DNA of 64,000 nucleotides from an uncultured Bacilli bacterium (GCA_934098485.1 CAKOOH010000003.1:62001-126000); one strand, 5' to 3'; shown: positions 34,270 to 42,905, counted from the first letter of the stretch. The notes: a model not told the origin generated them from the sequence alone. Translations and numbers: made by a program.

Positions 34270-34533
34270 ATGGCAAGAAGTATTAAAAAAGGCCCTTATG
34301 TAGCCGAAAGTTTAATGAAAAAAATTAAAAAATTAAATGAAAATAATAAAAAAGAAGTTGTTAAAACTTGGTCTCGTCGTTCAACTATCTTCCCAGACTT
34401 TGTTGGTCATACAATTGCTGTACATAATGGACGTGAATTTATACCAGTTTATATAACTGAAGAAATGGTTGGTCACAAATTAGGTGAATTTGCACTTACT
34501 CGTAAATTTACGGGCCATGCCGGAAATAAGTAG
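34270..34533 (+). CDS. rpsS: Small ribosomal subunit protein uS19
   Basis: An 87-residue S19, an S13 partner in the 30S head near the A site. It has ARSIKKGPYVAESLMKKI, TWSRRSTIFPDFVGHTIAVH, GREFIPVYITEEMVGHKLGE and FALTRKFTGHAG. Length is as expected (about 92). The GGAGGAG site lies between rplB and its ATG. Confidence 0.97.
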   Translation: MARSIKKGPYVAESLMKKIKKLNENNKKEVVKTWSRRSTIFPDFVGHTIAVHNGREFIPVYITEEMVGHKLGEFALTRKFTGHAGNK

Positions 34534-34541
34534 GAGGTTAA

Positions 34542-34886
34542 ATGGAAGCTTACGCAATACATAAAATGGCTATCGTTGCTCCTCGTAAAGCAAGAATGAC
34601 TCTTGATTTAATCAGAGGTAAAAAAGTTAGTGACGCTAGAGCTATTTTAAAAAATACTAATACAAAATCAAGTAGATTAATAATTAAAGTTTTAGATTCT
34701 GCTGCTGCAAATGCTGTTAATAATCTAAACTTAAAAGAAGAAGATTTATTTGTATCTGAATGCTTTATTAATCCGGGACCAGTTCTAAAGAGAGTTAAAT
34801 TTGGTTCTCGTACTAAAGTTGACAGAAGAGATAAAAGAACAAGTCATATAACTGTAAAAGTTAGTGACGGAAAGAAGGAGGCATAA
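34542..34886 (+). CDS. rplV: Large ribosomal subunit protein uL22
   Basis: A 114-residue L22 with the pattern APRKARMTLDLIRGKKVSDA, SAAANAVNN and the tunnel-lining hairpin ECFINPGPVLKRVKFGSR...DKRTSHITV. L22 contacts all 23S domains and, with L4, forms the exit-tunnel constriction. It is coupled closely to rpsS (8 bases) and rpsC (3 bases). Confidence 0.97.
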   Translation: MEAYAIHKMAIVAPRKARMTLDLIRGKKVSDARAILKNTNTKSSRLIIKVLDSAAANAVNNLNLKEEDLFVSECFINPGPVLKRVKFGSRTKVDRRDKRTSHITVKVSDGKKEA

Positions 34887-34889
34887 TTT

Positions 34890-35555
34890 ATGGGACAAAA
34901 AGTAAATCCTAACGGACTAAGACTTGGTGTAAACAAAGATTGGCAATCAAAATGGTATGCTAAAAAAGATTATGCTAAATTCCTAAATAATGATTTAAAA
35001 ATCAGAGATTTCTTAAAAGAAGAATTAAAAGATGCTGCTGTAAGTGAAGTAATTATTGAAAGAACAAGCAAACGCATCGAAGTTAAAATCAATACTGCTA
35101 AACCAGGCGTTGTAATCGGCCGTGGTGGTGAAGATATTGAAAAATTAAGAAAGAAAATTAAAAAATTAGTAGGCGAAGATGTTTATGTAACAATAGTTGA
35201 AGTTAAAAACCCTAATCTTAACGCTCAAATTGTTGCTGATCAAATTGCTAAACAAATTGAAAACAGAGCAAACTTCCGTACTGTTCAAAAGAAAGCTATC
35301 AAAGACGTAATGAAAGCTGGAGCAGTTGGAGTTAAAACTGCTGTATCTGGTCGTTTAGGCGGTGCTGAAATGGCTCGTACTGAAGGTTATACTGAAGGTA
35401 CTGTTCCACTACACACTATTAGAGCAGATATTGATTATGCAACAGCAACAGCTCCTACTACATATGGTAAAATTGGAGTTAAAGTTTGGATTTATAAGGG
35501 AGAAATTCTTCCTACTAAGAAAAGTGTAGGAGGCGATTCAAATGTTAATGCCTAA
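34890..35555 (+). CDS. rpsC: Small ribosomal subunit protein uS3
   Basis: A 221-residue S3 with MGQKVNPNGLRLGVNKDWQS, a KH domain (KPGVVIGRGGEDIEKLRKKI) and the C-terminal GRLGGAEMARTEGYTEGTVP and DYATATAPTTYGKIGVKVWI. S3 lies at the mRNA entry channel of the 30S subunit. It overlaps the following rplP by 14 bases, as in many Firmicutes. Confidence 0.98.
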   Translation: MGQKVNPNGLRLGVNKDWQSKWYAKKDYAKFLNNDLKIRDFLKEELKDAAVSEVIIERTSKRIEVKINTAKPGVVIGRGGEDIEKLRKKIKKLVGEDVYVTIVEVKNPNLNAQIVADQIAKQIENRANFRTVQKKAIKDVMKAGAVGVKTAVSGRLGGAEMARTEGYTEGTVPLHTIRADIDYATATAPTTYGKIGVKVWIYKGEILPTKKSVGGDSNVNA

Positions 35556-35955
35556 AAGGGTTAAATACAATAAACCTCAAAGAGTTAGTTATGAAGGCCA
35601 TTCAAAAGGAAACACTGAATTACATTTTGGTGAATTCGGATTAATGGCTAAAGAAGGCGGATACGTAAGTGCAAGACAAATCGAAGCAGCTCGTATCGCT
35701 ATGACACGTTATATGAAACGTGGTGGTAAAGTTTGGATTAACATTTTCCCACAACTTGCAAGAACTCAAAAACCTTTAGAAACTCGTCAAGGTACAGGAA
35801 AAGGTTCTGTAAAAGAATGGGTTGCAGTTGTTAAAGAAGGAAAAATTATGTTTGAAATTGGTGGCGTTTCTGAAGAAATCGCTCGTGAAGCATTAAGACT
35901 AGCTTCTCACAAACTTTGCGTTAAAACAAAATTTGTTAAGAAAGAGGAGGCATAA
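35542..35955 (+). CDS. rplP: Large ribosomal subunit protein uL16
   Basis: A 137-residue L16 beginning MLMPKRVKYNKPQRVSYEGH, the usual N-terminus, so ATG 35542 is accepted (GGAGG 8 bases upstream) over ATG 35548. It continues with GEFGLMAKEGGYVSARQIEA and FPQLARTQKPLETRQGTGKG. L16 helps position the A-site tRNA on the 50S subunit. It overlaps rpsC and is followed by rpmC after 2 bases. Confidence 0.97.
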   Translation: MLMPKRVKYNKPQRVSYEGHSKGNTELHFGEFGLMAKEGGYVSARQIEAARIAMTRYMKRGGKVWINIFPQLARTQKPLETRQGTGKGSVKEWVAVVKEGKIMFEIGGVSEEIAREALRLASHKLCVKTKFVKKEEA

Positions 35956-35957
35956 TT

Positions 35958-36155
35958 ATGAAAACTAGCGAAATTCGTAAAATGTCTAAAGAAGAATTAA
36001 ACAAAAAATTAGTTGACATCAAAAAAGAATTATTTGATTTAAGAATGAAACAATCAACTGGTAATCTTGATAAGCCTCATAGAATTAACGCTTTAAGAAA
36101 AGATGTAGCTAGAATTAAGACTGTTTTAAATGAATTAGATGGGAGTGAAAATTAA
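35958..36155 (+). CDS. rpmC: Large ribosomal subunit protein uL29
   Basis: A 65-residue helical-hairpin protein MKTSEIRKMSKEELNKKLVD, KKELFDLRMKQSTGNLDKPH and RINALRKDVARIKTVLNE, the classic L29 pattern. It sits beside L23 at the exit-tunnel rim, where it helps SRP and trigger factor docking. AGAGGAGG precedes it. Its last base is the first base of rpsQ. Confidence 0.97.
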   Translation: MKTSEIRKMSKEELNKKLVDIKKELFDLRMKQSTGNLDKPHRINALRKDVARIKTVLNELDGSEN

Positions 36156-36412
36156 TGGAAACTAAAAAATCTGAATTAATTGGTAAAGTTGTTTCTTGTG
36201 CAAACGATAAAACAATTACTGTTTTAGTAGAAACATATCGTAATCACCCATTATATAAGAAAAGAGTAAAATACTCTAAAAAGTATGCTGCTCATGATGA
36301 AAAAAATATTGCAAAAGTAGGAGACACAGTTAGATTAGTATCAACTAGACCATTATCTAAAACTAAGAGATATGAATTAGTTGAAGTAATCAAAGAAGCT
36401 GTAGTTTTATAG
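36155..36412 (+). CDS. rpsQ: Small ribosomal subunit protein uS17
   Basis: An 85-residue OB-fold S17 with ELIGKVVSCANDKTITVLVE, HPLYKKRVKYSKKYAAHDE and GDTVRLVSTRPLSKTKRYEL. It is a primary 16S-binding protein of the 30S body. It overlaps the rpmC stop by a single base (TAATG), which indicates coupled translation. Confidence 0.97.
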   Translation: METKKSELIGKVVSCANDKTITVLVETYRNHPLYKKRVKYSKKYAAHDEKNIAKVGDTVRLVSTRPLSKTKRYELVEVIKEAVVL

Positions 36413-36425
36413 GAGGATTAGAATT

Positions 36426-36794
36426 ATGGTAATGCAACAATCAAAATTAAAAGTTGCCGACAATTCTGGTGCTCGTGAACTTATGGTAATTAGAGTACTT
36501 GGTGGCAGCAAAGTTAAATATGGAAATATTGGAGACGTAGTAGTTGGAACTGTTAAAAAGGCTATTCCAAACGGAAACGTTAAAGAAGGTAAAGTTGTTA
36601 AAGCTGTTATTGTTAGAAGTGTTGAAGGACTAAGAAGAAGCGATGGAAGTTATATCAAATTTAATGATAATGCATGCGTTTTAATTAAAGAAGATAAATC
36701 ACCAATCGGAACTCGTGTTCTTGGACCAGTTGCAAGAGAATTACGTGATAAAGAATTTACTAAGATCGTATCACTTGCTCCTGAGGTTTTATAG
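36426..36794 (+). CDS. rplN: Large ribosomal subunit protein uL14
   Basis: A 122-residue L14. Hallmarks are QSKLKVADNSGARELMVIRV, GDVVVGTVKKAIPNGNVKEG, RSVEGLRRSDGSYIKFNDNA and PIGTRVLGPVARELRDKEF. It binds at the subunit interface and is the docking site of RsfS. It is the first gene of the classical spc section, here continuous with S10. AGGAGG lies upstream of ATG 36426. Confidence 0.98.
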   Translation: MVMQQSKLKVADNSGARELMVIRVLGGSKVKYGNIGDVVVGTVKKAIPNGNVKEGKVVKAVIVRSVEGLRRSDGSYIKFNDNACVLIKEDKSPIGTRVLGPVARELRDKEFTKIVSLAPEVL

Positions 36795-36802
36795 GAGGAT
36801 AT

Positions 36803-37126
36803 ATGAAAGTAAAAGTTGGAGATAAAGTAAAAGTACTTACCGGTAAAGATAAAGGTAAGGAAGGTAGAGTAATTCTTACTCTAAAGAAAAAAGACCGTGT
36901 AGTTGTTGAAGGAATTAATATTGTTAAAAAACATATGAAACCATCAAGAACTAATGAAACAGGCGGTATATTAGAAACAGAAAATCCAATTCATGTATCT
37001 AATGTTAGAGTAGTTGAAGAAACTGCAAAAAAGAAAGAATCTAAAAAAACTGTAAAAGAAACAGCTAAAAAAGAAACAACTAAAACCAAAAAAACTACAA
37101 AAAAAGTAGGTGAAGCTAATGAATAG
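36803..37126 (+). CDS. rplX: Large ribosomal subunit protein uL24, with Lys/Thr tail
   Basis: A 107-residue L24 with the KOW motif MKVKVGDKVKVLTGKDKGKE and GINIVKKHMKPSRTNETGGI. The core ends near residue 75. The remaining 30 residues are a low-complexity basic tail (KKKESKKTVKETAKKE, TTKTKKTTKKVGEANE). L24 starts 50S assembly on 23S domain I. The tail overlaps the start of rplE by 8 bases and carries its ribosome binding site. Confidence 0.96.
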   Translation: MKVKVGDKVKVLTGKDKGKEGRVILTLKKKDRVVVEGINIVKKHMKPSRTNETGGILETENPIHVSNVRVVEETAKKKESKKTVKETAKKETTKTKKTTKKVGEANE

Positions 37127-37658
37127 TTTAAAAGAATTATATAATAAAACAATTAAACCAGAACTAATGAAAAAATTCAATTATTCTTCAGTTATGGAAA
37201 TTCCTAAACTTGAAAAAATTGTTATAAACATTGGTGTTGGTGATGGTTCTCATGATGAAAAAATGATTGAAGCCGCAGTAAAAGATTTAGAAACAATCAC
37301 TGGACAACATCCAGTAGTTACTAAAGCTAAAAAATCAATTGCTGGTTTCAAATTAAGAGAAGGACAAACTATTGGAACTAAAGTAACATTACGTGGTGAA
37401 AATATGTACATTTTCATGGAAAAGTTAATTAGTGTTGCTCTTCCTCGTGTAAGAGACTTTAGAGGAGTTTCTCCTAAAGCATTCGATGGAAAAGGAAATT
37501 ATACTTTAGGTATTAAAGATCAATTAATTTTCCCAGAAATTGAATATGATAACGTTGTAAAATTAAGAGGTATGGATATTGTTTTTGTAACAACTGCAAA
37601 AACAAATGAAGAAGCTTTAGAATTATTAAAAGGCTTTGGAATTCCATTTAGAAAGTAG
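37119..37658 (+). CDS. rplE: Large ribosomal subunit protein uL5
   Basis: A 179-residue L5 starting MNSLKELYNKTIKPELMKKF at ATG 37119. An in-frame GTG at 37110 belongs to the AGGTGA binding site, and 179 residues is the Bacillus length. Conserved parts are PKLEKIVINIGVGDGSHDE, KAKKSIAGFKLREGQTIGTK and DFRGVSPKAFDGKGNYTLGI. L5 binds 5S rRNA in the central protuberance and contacts P-site tRNA. Confidence 0.97.
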   Translation: MNSLKELYNKTIKPELMKKFNYSSVMEIPKLEKIVINIGVGDGSHDEKMIEAAVKDLETITGQHPVVTKAKKSIAGFKLREGQTIGTKVTLRGENMYIFMEKLISVALPRVRDFRGVSPKAFDGKGNYTLGIKDQLIFPEIEYDNVVKLRGMDIVFVTTAKTNEEALELLKGFGIPFRK

Positions 37659-37669
37659 GCACGAATATT

Positions 37670-37855
37670 ATGGCTAAAACAAGTTTAAAAGTTAAAAATG
37701 CAAGAACTCCAAAATTTAAGGTTAGAGCATATACTCGTTGCTCAAGATGTGGAAGACCTCACGGAGTTTTACGTAAATTCGGATTATGCCGTATTTGCTT
37801 TAGAACATTAGCAAATGAAGGAAAAATCCCTGGCGTAAAAAAATCAAGTTGGTAG
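37670..37855 (+). CDS. rpsZ: Small ribosomal subunit protein uS14, zinc-binding type
   Basis: 61 residues with four zinc-ligand cysteines, C24-x2-C27 (CSRC) and C40-x2-C43 (CRIC), and the core RPHGVLRKFGLCRICFRTLA. This is the short C+ form of S14 (rpsN1/rpsZ) usual in the spc operon of Firmicutes. It is a late-assembling 30S head protein. No C-minus copy is in the window. Confidence 0.97.
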   Translation: MAKTSLKVKNARTPKFKVRAYTRCSRCGRPHGVLRKFGLCRICFRTLANEGKIPGVKKSSW

Positions 37856-37870
37856 AAAGGAAGATCGGAA

Positions 37871-38266
37871 ATGTTTGTAAATGATGTTATTGCAGATATG
37901 CTTACAAGAATTCGTAATGCAAATCAAATGAAATATAATACAGTTGATGTAATAAGCACAAAAATGACTAAAGCAATCGCTTCTATCTTAAAAGAAGAAG
38001 GATATATTAGTGATTTCACTGAAAATAGTGAAAACAAAATGCTTACATTAACATTAAAATATAGCGATAATAAAAAAGAAAGAGTTATTATTGGTCTAAA
38101 AAGAATTAGTAAACCTGGACTTAGAGTATATGTTAAACATGATGAACTTCCAAAAGTACTAAATGGTTTAGGAATCGCTATCATCTCTACTTCAAAAGGT
38201 ATCATGACTGACAAAAAGGCTAGAGAAAATAATCTAGGAGGAGAAGTACTTGCCTATATTTGGTAA
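37871..38266 (+). CDS. rpsH: Small ribosomal subunit protein uS8
   Basis: A 131-residue S8 with DVIADMLTRIRNANQMKYNT, IASILKEEGYISDF, LKRISKPGLRVYVKHDELPK and the C-terminal TSKGIMTDKKARENNLGGEV. It is a central 30S assembly protein binding 16S helix 21. In E. coli it represses the spc operon at the L5 region; nothing here shows or excludes that. It is preceded by GAAAGGAAG. Confidence 0.98.
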   Translation: MFVNDVIADMLTRIRNANQMKYNTVDVISTKMTKAIASILKEEGYISDFTENSENKMLTLTLKYSDNKKERVIIGLKRISKPGLRVYVKHDELPKVLNGLGIAIISTSKGIMTDKKARENNLGGEVLAYIW

Positions 38267-38279
38267 GGAAAACTAAGTT

Positions 38280-38825
38280 ATGAGTAGAATTGGAAATAGA
38301 GTATTAAATATTCCTGAAGGAGTTACAGTAACTTTAGAAAAAGATACAAATAAATTACTTGTAAAAGGTCCTAAAGGAGAATTATCAAAAGAATTTAATA
38401 AATTAATTACTATCGAAGTTGAAGATGGTAAAGTTAAAACAAAAAGAGCAAATGAAGCTTTATTTACAAAAAGTATTCATGGTACTACTAATGCATTAAT
38501 TGCTAATATGCTTGAAGGAGTATCTGCTGGATTTGTTAAAGAATTAGAAACAGTAGGTGTAGGTTATAGATTTGCTGTTTCAGGTAATAAAATTACTGTA
38601 AGTGCTGGATATTCTCATCCAGTAGTAGTGGAAATTCCATCAGGTTTAACTGTTGAATCTCCATCAAACACTGAACTAAAAATATCTGGTATCGATAAAC
38701 AAGAAGTATCTGAATTTGCGGCTAATATTCGTAAAATAAGAAAACCTGAACCATACAAAGGAAAAGGTATCCGTTATAAAGGCGAAGTAATTAGACGTAA
38801 AGAAGGAAAGAAAGCGGCTAAGTAG
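38280..38825 (+). CDS. rplF: Large ribosomal subunit protein uL6
   Basis: A 181-residue L6 made of two similar RNA-binding modules. The start MSRIGNRVLNIPEGVTVTLE, the middle GVSAGFVKELETVGVGYRF and the end IRKIRKPEPYKGKGIRYKGE are all as expected. It lies at the base of the stalk, by the sarcin-ricin loop. It is 13 bases after rpsH and 10 before rplR. Confidence 0.98.
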   Translation: MSRIGNRVLNIPEGVTVTLEKDTNKLLVKGPKGELSKEFNKLITIEVEDGKVKTKRANEALFTKSIHGTTNALIANMLEGVSAGFVKELETVGVGYRFAVSGNKITVSAGYSHPVVVEIPSGLTVESPSNTELKISGIDKQEVSEFAANIRKIRKPEPYKGKGIRYKGEVIRRKEGKKAAK

Positions 38826-38835
38826 GAGGTAAGTT

Positions 38836-39192
38836 ATGATAAAAAAAGAATCAAAAAATGTATCTAGACAAAGAAGACATGCTCGTGTTCGTAAAAATGT
38901 TTTCGGAACTGAAAGTATGCCAAGATTAAATGTATTTAGATCAAATAATGAAATTTATGCTCAAATTATTAATGATGAAACTGCTAAAACTTTAGCTAGC
39001 TCTTCTAGTGTAGCCTTAAAATTAGACAATGGTGGCAATATCGAAGGTGCAAAAGCAGTTGGTGCTGACATCGCTAAAAAGGCTCTTGAATTAAATATCA
39101 AAAAGGTTGTTTTTGATAGAGGTGGATACCAATATCATGGACGTGTAAGCGCTTTAGCAGAAGCTGCACGTGAAAACGGCTTAGAGTTCTAG
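38836..39192 (+). CDS. rplR: Large ribosomal subunit protein uL18
   Basis: A 118-residue L18, a 5S rRNA-binding protein of the central protuberance. Visible elements are RQRRHARVRKNVFGTESMPR, LNVFRSNNEIYAQIINDETA, the helix VGADIAKKALELNIKKVVFD and the end RGGYQYHGRVSALAEAAREN. The length is typical (about 120). AGGAGG precedes the ATG. Confidence 0.98.
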   Translation: MIKKESKNVSRQRRHARVRKNVFGTESMPRLNVFRSNNEIYAQIINDETAKTLASSSSVALKLDNGGNIEGAKAVGADIAKKALELNIKKVVFDRGGYQYHGRVSALAEAARENGLEF

Positions 39193-39205
39193 AGGGAGGG
39201 AAATA

Positions 39206-39811
39206 ATGGAAGAAGCAAATAAAATTAATGAAACAGTAGAAGTTACTACTGAAACTGTTAAAGAAAATAAAAATAATAAAAACTTTAAGGATAGAAAACC
39301 AAGAAAAGAATTTAAAAAGAATTTCGAACCTAAAAAGAAGCTTTTAGAAGAAAAAGTTATTTCTATCACTCGTGTAACAAAAGTTACTAAAGGTGGACGT
39401 CATTTCCGTTTTGCTGCAACTATGGTTGTAGGAGATGGCAAAGGCTTAGTAGGAATTGGAACTGGTAAATCAATGGAAGTACCAGAAGCAATTAAAAAAG
39501 GTATTCAAGCCGCTAATAAAAATTTAGTTAAAATTGATATTGTTGATGGAAGAACAGTTTCTCATGAACAAATCGGTAAATGTGGTAGAGCTAAAGTATT
39601 AATTAAACCTGCTAAAGAAGGTACTGGTATTATCGCTGGTGGTGCTGTTCGTGCCGTATTAGAAATTGCTGGTATTAAAGATATCGTATCTAAATCTTTA
39701 GGATCAAATACTCAAGTAAATGTTGCTAAAGCAACTTTAGAAGCTCTAAAATCACAAAGAAGTGCAGAACATATTGCTGAACTTCGTGGCAAGAAAGTGG
39801 AGGAGTTATAA
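39206..39811 (+). CDS. rpsE: Small ribosomal subunit protein uS5, N-terminally extended
   Basis: A 201-residue S5 against about 165 in Bacillus. The core starts near residue 47 (LLEEKVISITRVTKVTKGGR) and contains ATMVVGDGKGLVGIGTGKSM and the second domain GGAVRAVLEIAGIKDIVSKS. The first 45 residues are an acidic then Lys/Asn-rich stretch (EANKINETVEVTTETVKENK and then KNFKDRKPRKEFKK). S5 forms part of the mRNA entry channel and has mRNA-unwinding activity. AGGGAGGG is upstream of ATG 39206, which supports the long form. rpmD, normally next, is absent. Confidence 0.97.
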   Translation: MEEANKINETVEVTTETVKENKNNKNFKDRKPRKEFKKNFEPKKKLLEEKVISITRVTKVTKGGRHFRFAATMVVGDGKGLVGIGTGKSMEVPEAIKKGIQAANKNLVKIDIVDGRTVSHEQIGKCGRAKVLIKPAKEGTGIIAGGAVRAVLEIAGIKDIVSKSLGSNTQVNVAKATLEALKSQRSAEHIAELRGKKVEEL

Positions 39812-39812
39812 T

Positions 39813-40253
39813 ATGAAATTACATGAATTAAACTCACTTCCGGAAAGTAAAAAAATCAAAAGAGTAGGTCGTGGACCCGGATCAGGAATGGGCAAAACAT
39901 CTACTCGTGGTGAAAAAGGACAAAAAGCTAGAAGTGGCGTATCAATTAAACCTTGGTTCCAAGGTGGACAAAGTCCAATTTATCGTAGAATTCCTAAAAG
40001 AGGATTTAATAATGCAGCCTTCACAACAAGATATGCAATTATTAATCTAAGCGATTTAAATAGATTTAATGATGGTGATGTAATCACATTAGAACTATTA
40101 AAAGAAAAAGGAATTATTAAAAAAGAATTATCAGGACTTAAAGTTTTAGGAAATGGTAATTTAGAAAAGAAATTAACTATTAAAGCAAATAGATTCTCAT
40201 CTATTGCAGTAAGTAAAATTGAAAGTGCTGGCGGGACCGCTGAGGTGATCTAA
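39813..40253 (+). CDS. rplO: Large ribosomal subunit protein uL15
   Basis: 146 residues, starting at ATG 39813 (MKLHELNSLPESKKIKRVGR), 7 bases after GGAGG. The frame is open further upstream inside rpsE, but this is the family's N-terminus. Hallmarks are GRGPGSGMGKTSTRGEKGQK, the rRNA-binding FQGGQSPIYRRIPKRGF and the globular KVLGNGNLEKKLTIKANRFS. It follows rpsE by one base, with no room for an L30 gene between them. It overlaps secY by one base. Confidence 0.97.
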   Translation: MKLHELNSLPESKKIKRVGRGPGSGMGKTSTRGEKGQKARSGVSIKPWFQGGQSPIYRRIPKRGFNNAAFTTRYAIINLSDLNRFNDGDVITLELLKEKGIIKKELSGLKVLGNGNLEKKLTIKANRFSSIAVSKIESAGGTAEVI

Positions 40254-41524
40254 TGTTTGCAAATCTAAAAGGACTATTTAGCCCTAATAATAAAGATTTA
40301 CGCAAAAGAATATTGTTCACCTTAGGGTGTTTAGCAATATTTGCTCTAGGAACTAATATTATGGTTCCAGGAGCTAAAGAAATTACCAAAAATTTAGGAT
40401 TTTTAGAATTACTTAACTTAATGAGTGGTGGAAGTTTAAAATCCTTTTCAATCTTTGCGTTAGGAGTTATGCCTTATATTACCGCAACAATCATAACGCA
40501 GTTATTCCAAATGGATATTATTCCTTACTTTAAAGAATTAAAAGAACAAGGTGCTACCGGAAGACAAAAATTAAATAAAATTAATCGTTATCTTGGTATT
40601 ATCTTTGCTCTTATCCAAGGATATATATTTTCTATCGCTTTTTTAGGAAATGCTGGAACCATGGGTGTTATTAAATCAACTATTTATTTAACAGCCGGTA
40701 CAGCCTTCCTACTATGGTTAGGTGATGAAATTACTAAAAAGGGTATTGGTAATGGCGTATCTTTAATAATTATGGCTGGTATTGTAAATACCTTACCTCA
40801 AACATTTATTACAGCATTTAATTCCTTAGTTTTAAATGCTAGTAGTAGTAAATGGACAGGTATTATCTTATTTGCTCTATTTGTCATCGTATATTTAGCC
40901 ATCATAATTGGTGTAATATGCATGCAAATAGCCGAAAGAAGAGTGCCTATTCAATACTCTAACCGTACAGCCTCATCATATGGAGGAGAAAAATCATTCA
41001 TCCCTGTAAAACTAAACTCAGCAAGTGTAGTTCCTGTTATCTTTGCCTCTGCAATCGTTGGAATTCCCAGTTTAATTGCTGAAGTTATCAAAAAAGAAGC
41101 ATTTACTAATTTTGTAAATAATTATATTGTTTATACAAGTTATACAGGCTTCCTACTATATATGGTATTAATCTTCCTATTTGGCTATTTTTACACTTTA
41201 TTACAACTTAATCCCGATGAAATTGCGGAAAACTTAGATAAATCTCGTAGTTATATTCCTGGTATTACTCCAGGTGAACAAACAAGTAAATATCTAAAAT
41301 ATGTAATTACTCGTTTAACCGTTTTTGGTACTCTTGGTTTAATGGTTATTGCTGCTTTACCAATTATCTTTAGTAAAGTAACTGATCTTCCAAGTAATGT
41401 TACCATTGGTGGAACCGGATTATTAATCGTTGTTGGTGTAGCACTTGAAACATACAAACAATTAGAAAGTAGTGTTGTTTCTCGTAGTTACAATGGTGTA
41501 AGAAAGAGAAGAAGAAGAAAATGA
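40253..41524 (+). CDS. secY: Protein translocase subunit SecY
   Basis: 423 residues, ten transmembrane helices. It has FSIFALGVMPYITATIITQL (the lateral gate helix), the cytosolic loops RRVPIQYSNRTASSYGG and NPDEIAENLDKSRSYIPGI, and a basic C-terminal tail (SYNGVRKRRRRK). SecY forms the channel of the Sec translocase with SecE and SecG and would export the surface proteins in this window. The start overlaps the rplO stop (TAATG); the end overlaps adk by four bases. Confidence 0.98.
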   Translation: MFANLKGLFSPNNKDLRKRILFTLGCLAIFALGTNIMVPGAKEITKNLGFLELLNLMSGGSLKSFSIFALGVMPYITATIITQLFQMDIIPYFKELKEQGATGRQKLNKINRYLGIIFALIQGYIFSIAFLGNAGTMGVIKSTIYLTAGTAFLLWLGDEITKKGIGNGVSLIIMAGIVNTLPQTFITAFNSLVLNASSSKWTGIILFALFVIVYLAIIIGVICMQIAERRVPIQYSNRTASSYGGEKSFIPVKLNSASVVPVIFASAIVGIPSLIAEVIKKEAFTNFVNNYIVYTSYTGFLLYMVLIFLFGYFYTLLQLNPDEIAENLDKSRSYIPGITPGEQTSKYLKYVITRLTVFGTLGLMVIAALPIIFSKVTDLPSNVTIGGTGLLIVVGVALETYKQLESSVVSRSYNGVRKRRRRK

Positions 41525-42159
41525 AAAATATTGTTTTTATCGCTCCACCTGCTTCTGGCAAGGGAACTCAAAGTGATTTATTAGTATCTAAATATGGATA
41601 TAATCATATTTCCACTGGGGACTTATTAAGAGAAGAAATTAAAAGTGGTAGTGATTTAGGTAAACAAATTGATGAATTAATGAAAACTGGAAAATTAGTA
41701 AGTGATGATATTGTAAATTCATTGCTTACTAAGGCTCTAAGTGATAGTGATAAACCATTTATTTTAGATGGATATCCAAGAAATATGACGCAAGTACCTT
41801 TCTTAGATGATATTTTATCTAAGGCAAACAAAAAGGTAGATGCGATAATTTACTTAGATGTTCCTTATGATTTACTTTTAAAAAGAGCTACTGGAAGACT
41901 TACTTGTCCTAAATGTGCTCATACTTTCCATAAATATTTTAATAAACCACTAAATGATGGAATATGTGATAATTGCGGAGAAACTTTAATAAGTAGAGTA
42001 GATGATAATGAAGAAACATTCAAAGTAAGATATAACTCATATATAGAAAATACCAAACCTTTATTAGATTATTATAAAGATAAAGGAAATTTACATGTAA
42101 TTGATAAAGCAAATACCAAAGAAGAAACTTTTGAAGAAATAGAGAAAGTGATTAAATGA
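41521..42159 (+). CDS. adk: Adenylate kinase, zinc-LID form
   Basis: A 212-residue kinase interconverting ATP + AMP and 2 ADP. The P-loop is APPASGKGTQS; ISTGDLLREEI binds AMP; FILDGYPRNMTQ is conserved; the LID carries four zinc Cys (CPKCAHTFH ... CDNCG). The zinc LID is standard in Gram-positives. It overlaps secY and map by four bases each (ATGA), so the three are coupled in the spc section. Confidence 0.97.
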   Translation: MKNIVFIAPPASGKGTQSDLLVSKYGYNHISTGDLLREEIKSGSDLGKQIDELMKTGKLVSDDIVNSLLTKALSDSDKPFILDGYPRNMTQVPFLDDILSKANKKVDAIIYLDVPYDLLLKRATGRLTCPKCAHTFHKYFNKPLNDGICDNCGETLISRVDDNEETFKVRYNSYIENTKPLLDYYKDKGNLHVIDKANTKEETFEEIEKVIK

Positions 42160-42902
42160 TTACTATAAAAACTCCAGAAGAAATTGCTTTAATTAAAGAG
42201 TCCGGACATATTACTTATATGTGTCATCAGCATTTACAAAAGTTCTTAACTCCGGGAACTACTACTAAATTTATAGATGAAGAAGCAGGAAGATTTATAA
42301 GAAGCATGGGCGGCATTCCTAGTTGTTTAAACTATGAAGGTTACCCCGGAAATATTTGTGTTTCTGTTAATGATGAAGTAGTTCATGGTATCGGTTCCGA
42401 CCGAAAACTAAAAGAAGGAGATATTGTAACTTTAGATATTTGTACTCTTTATAAAGGATATCATTCTGATTCTGCATGGACTTATGCCGTGGGAAATATT
42501 AATAAAGAAAAAGAAAGACTAATGCATCATACTAAAAAGGCTTTATTTATCGGCTTAGCCGAAGTTAAAGAAGGTGCGCATTTATATAATATAGGTGCCC
42601 GCATTTCTGAATACTGTCATAAACAAAAGCTTGGTGTAGTAAGAGAGTTAGTTGGTCATGGAGTTGGAAAAGAATTACATGAGGATCCAGACGTTCCCAA
42701 TTATGGAAAATACGGAACTGGACCAAAATTAAAAGCCGGTATGGTCATAGCGGTTGAACCTATGATTACTGCTGGTACCAGACATGTTTGCATTCTTGAT
42801 GATGACTGGACAATTGTAACTGAAGATGGAAGACCTAGTGCTCACTTCGAACATACAGTTGCCGTTACCAAGGATGGATATGAAATTTTAACGGGAGAGT
42901 GA
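42156..42902 (+). CDS. map: Methionine aminopeptidase, type I
   Basis: A 248-residue enzyme removing the N-terminal Met from nascent proteins. The metal ligands are in place: NDEVVHGIG (His), TLDICTLYKGYHSDSAWT (two Asp), LVGHGVGKELHEDP (His), AVEPMI (Glu) and the last Glu in AHFEHTVAV. There is no N-terminal zinc finger or extension, so it is the minimal type Ia. It lies between adk and infA, the usual Firmicute order, and acts with the deformylase/Fmt pathway; fmt is at 62358. Confidence 0.98.
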   Translation: MITIKTPEEIALIKESGHITYMCHQHLQKFLTPGTTTKFIDEEAGRFIRSMGGIPSCLNYEGYPGNICVSVNDEVVHGIGSDRKLKEGDIVTLDICTLYKGYHSDSAWTYAVGNINKEKERLMHHTKKALFIGLAEVKEGAHLYNIGARISEYCHKQKLGVVRELVGHGVGKELHEDPDVPNYGKYGTGPKLKAGMVIAVEPMITAGTRHVCILDDDWTIVTEDGRPSAHFEHTVAVTKDGYEILTGE

Positions 42903-42905
42903 AAA

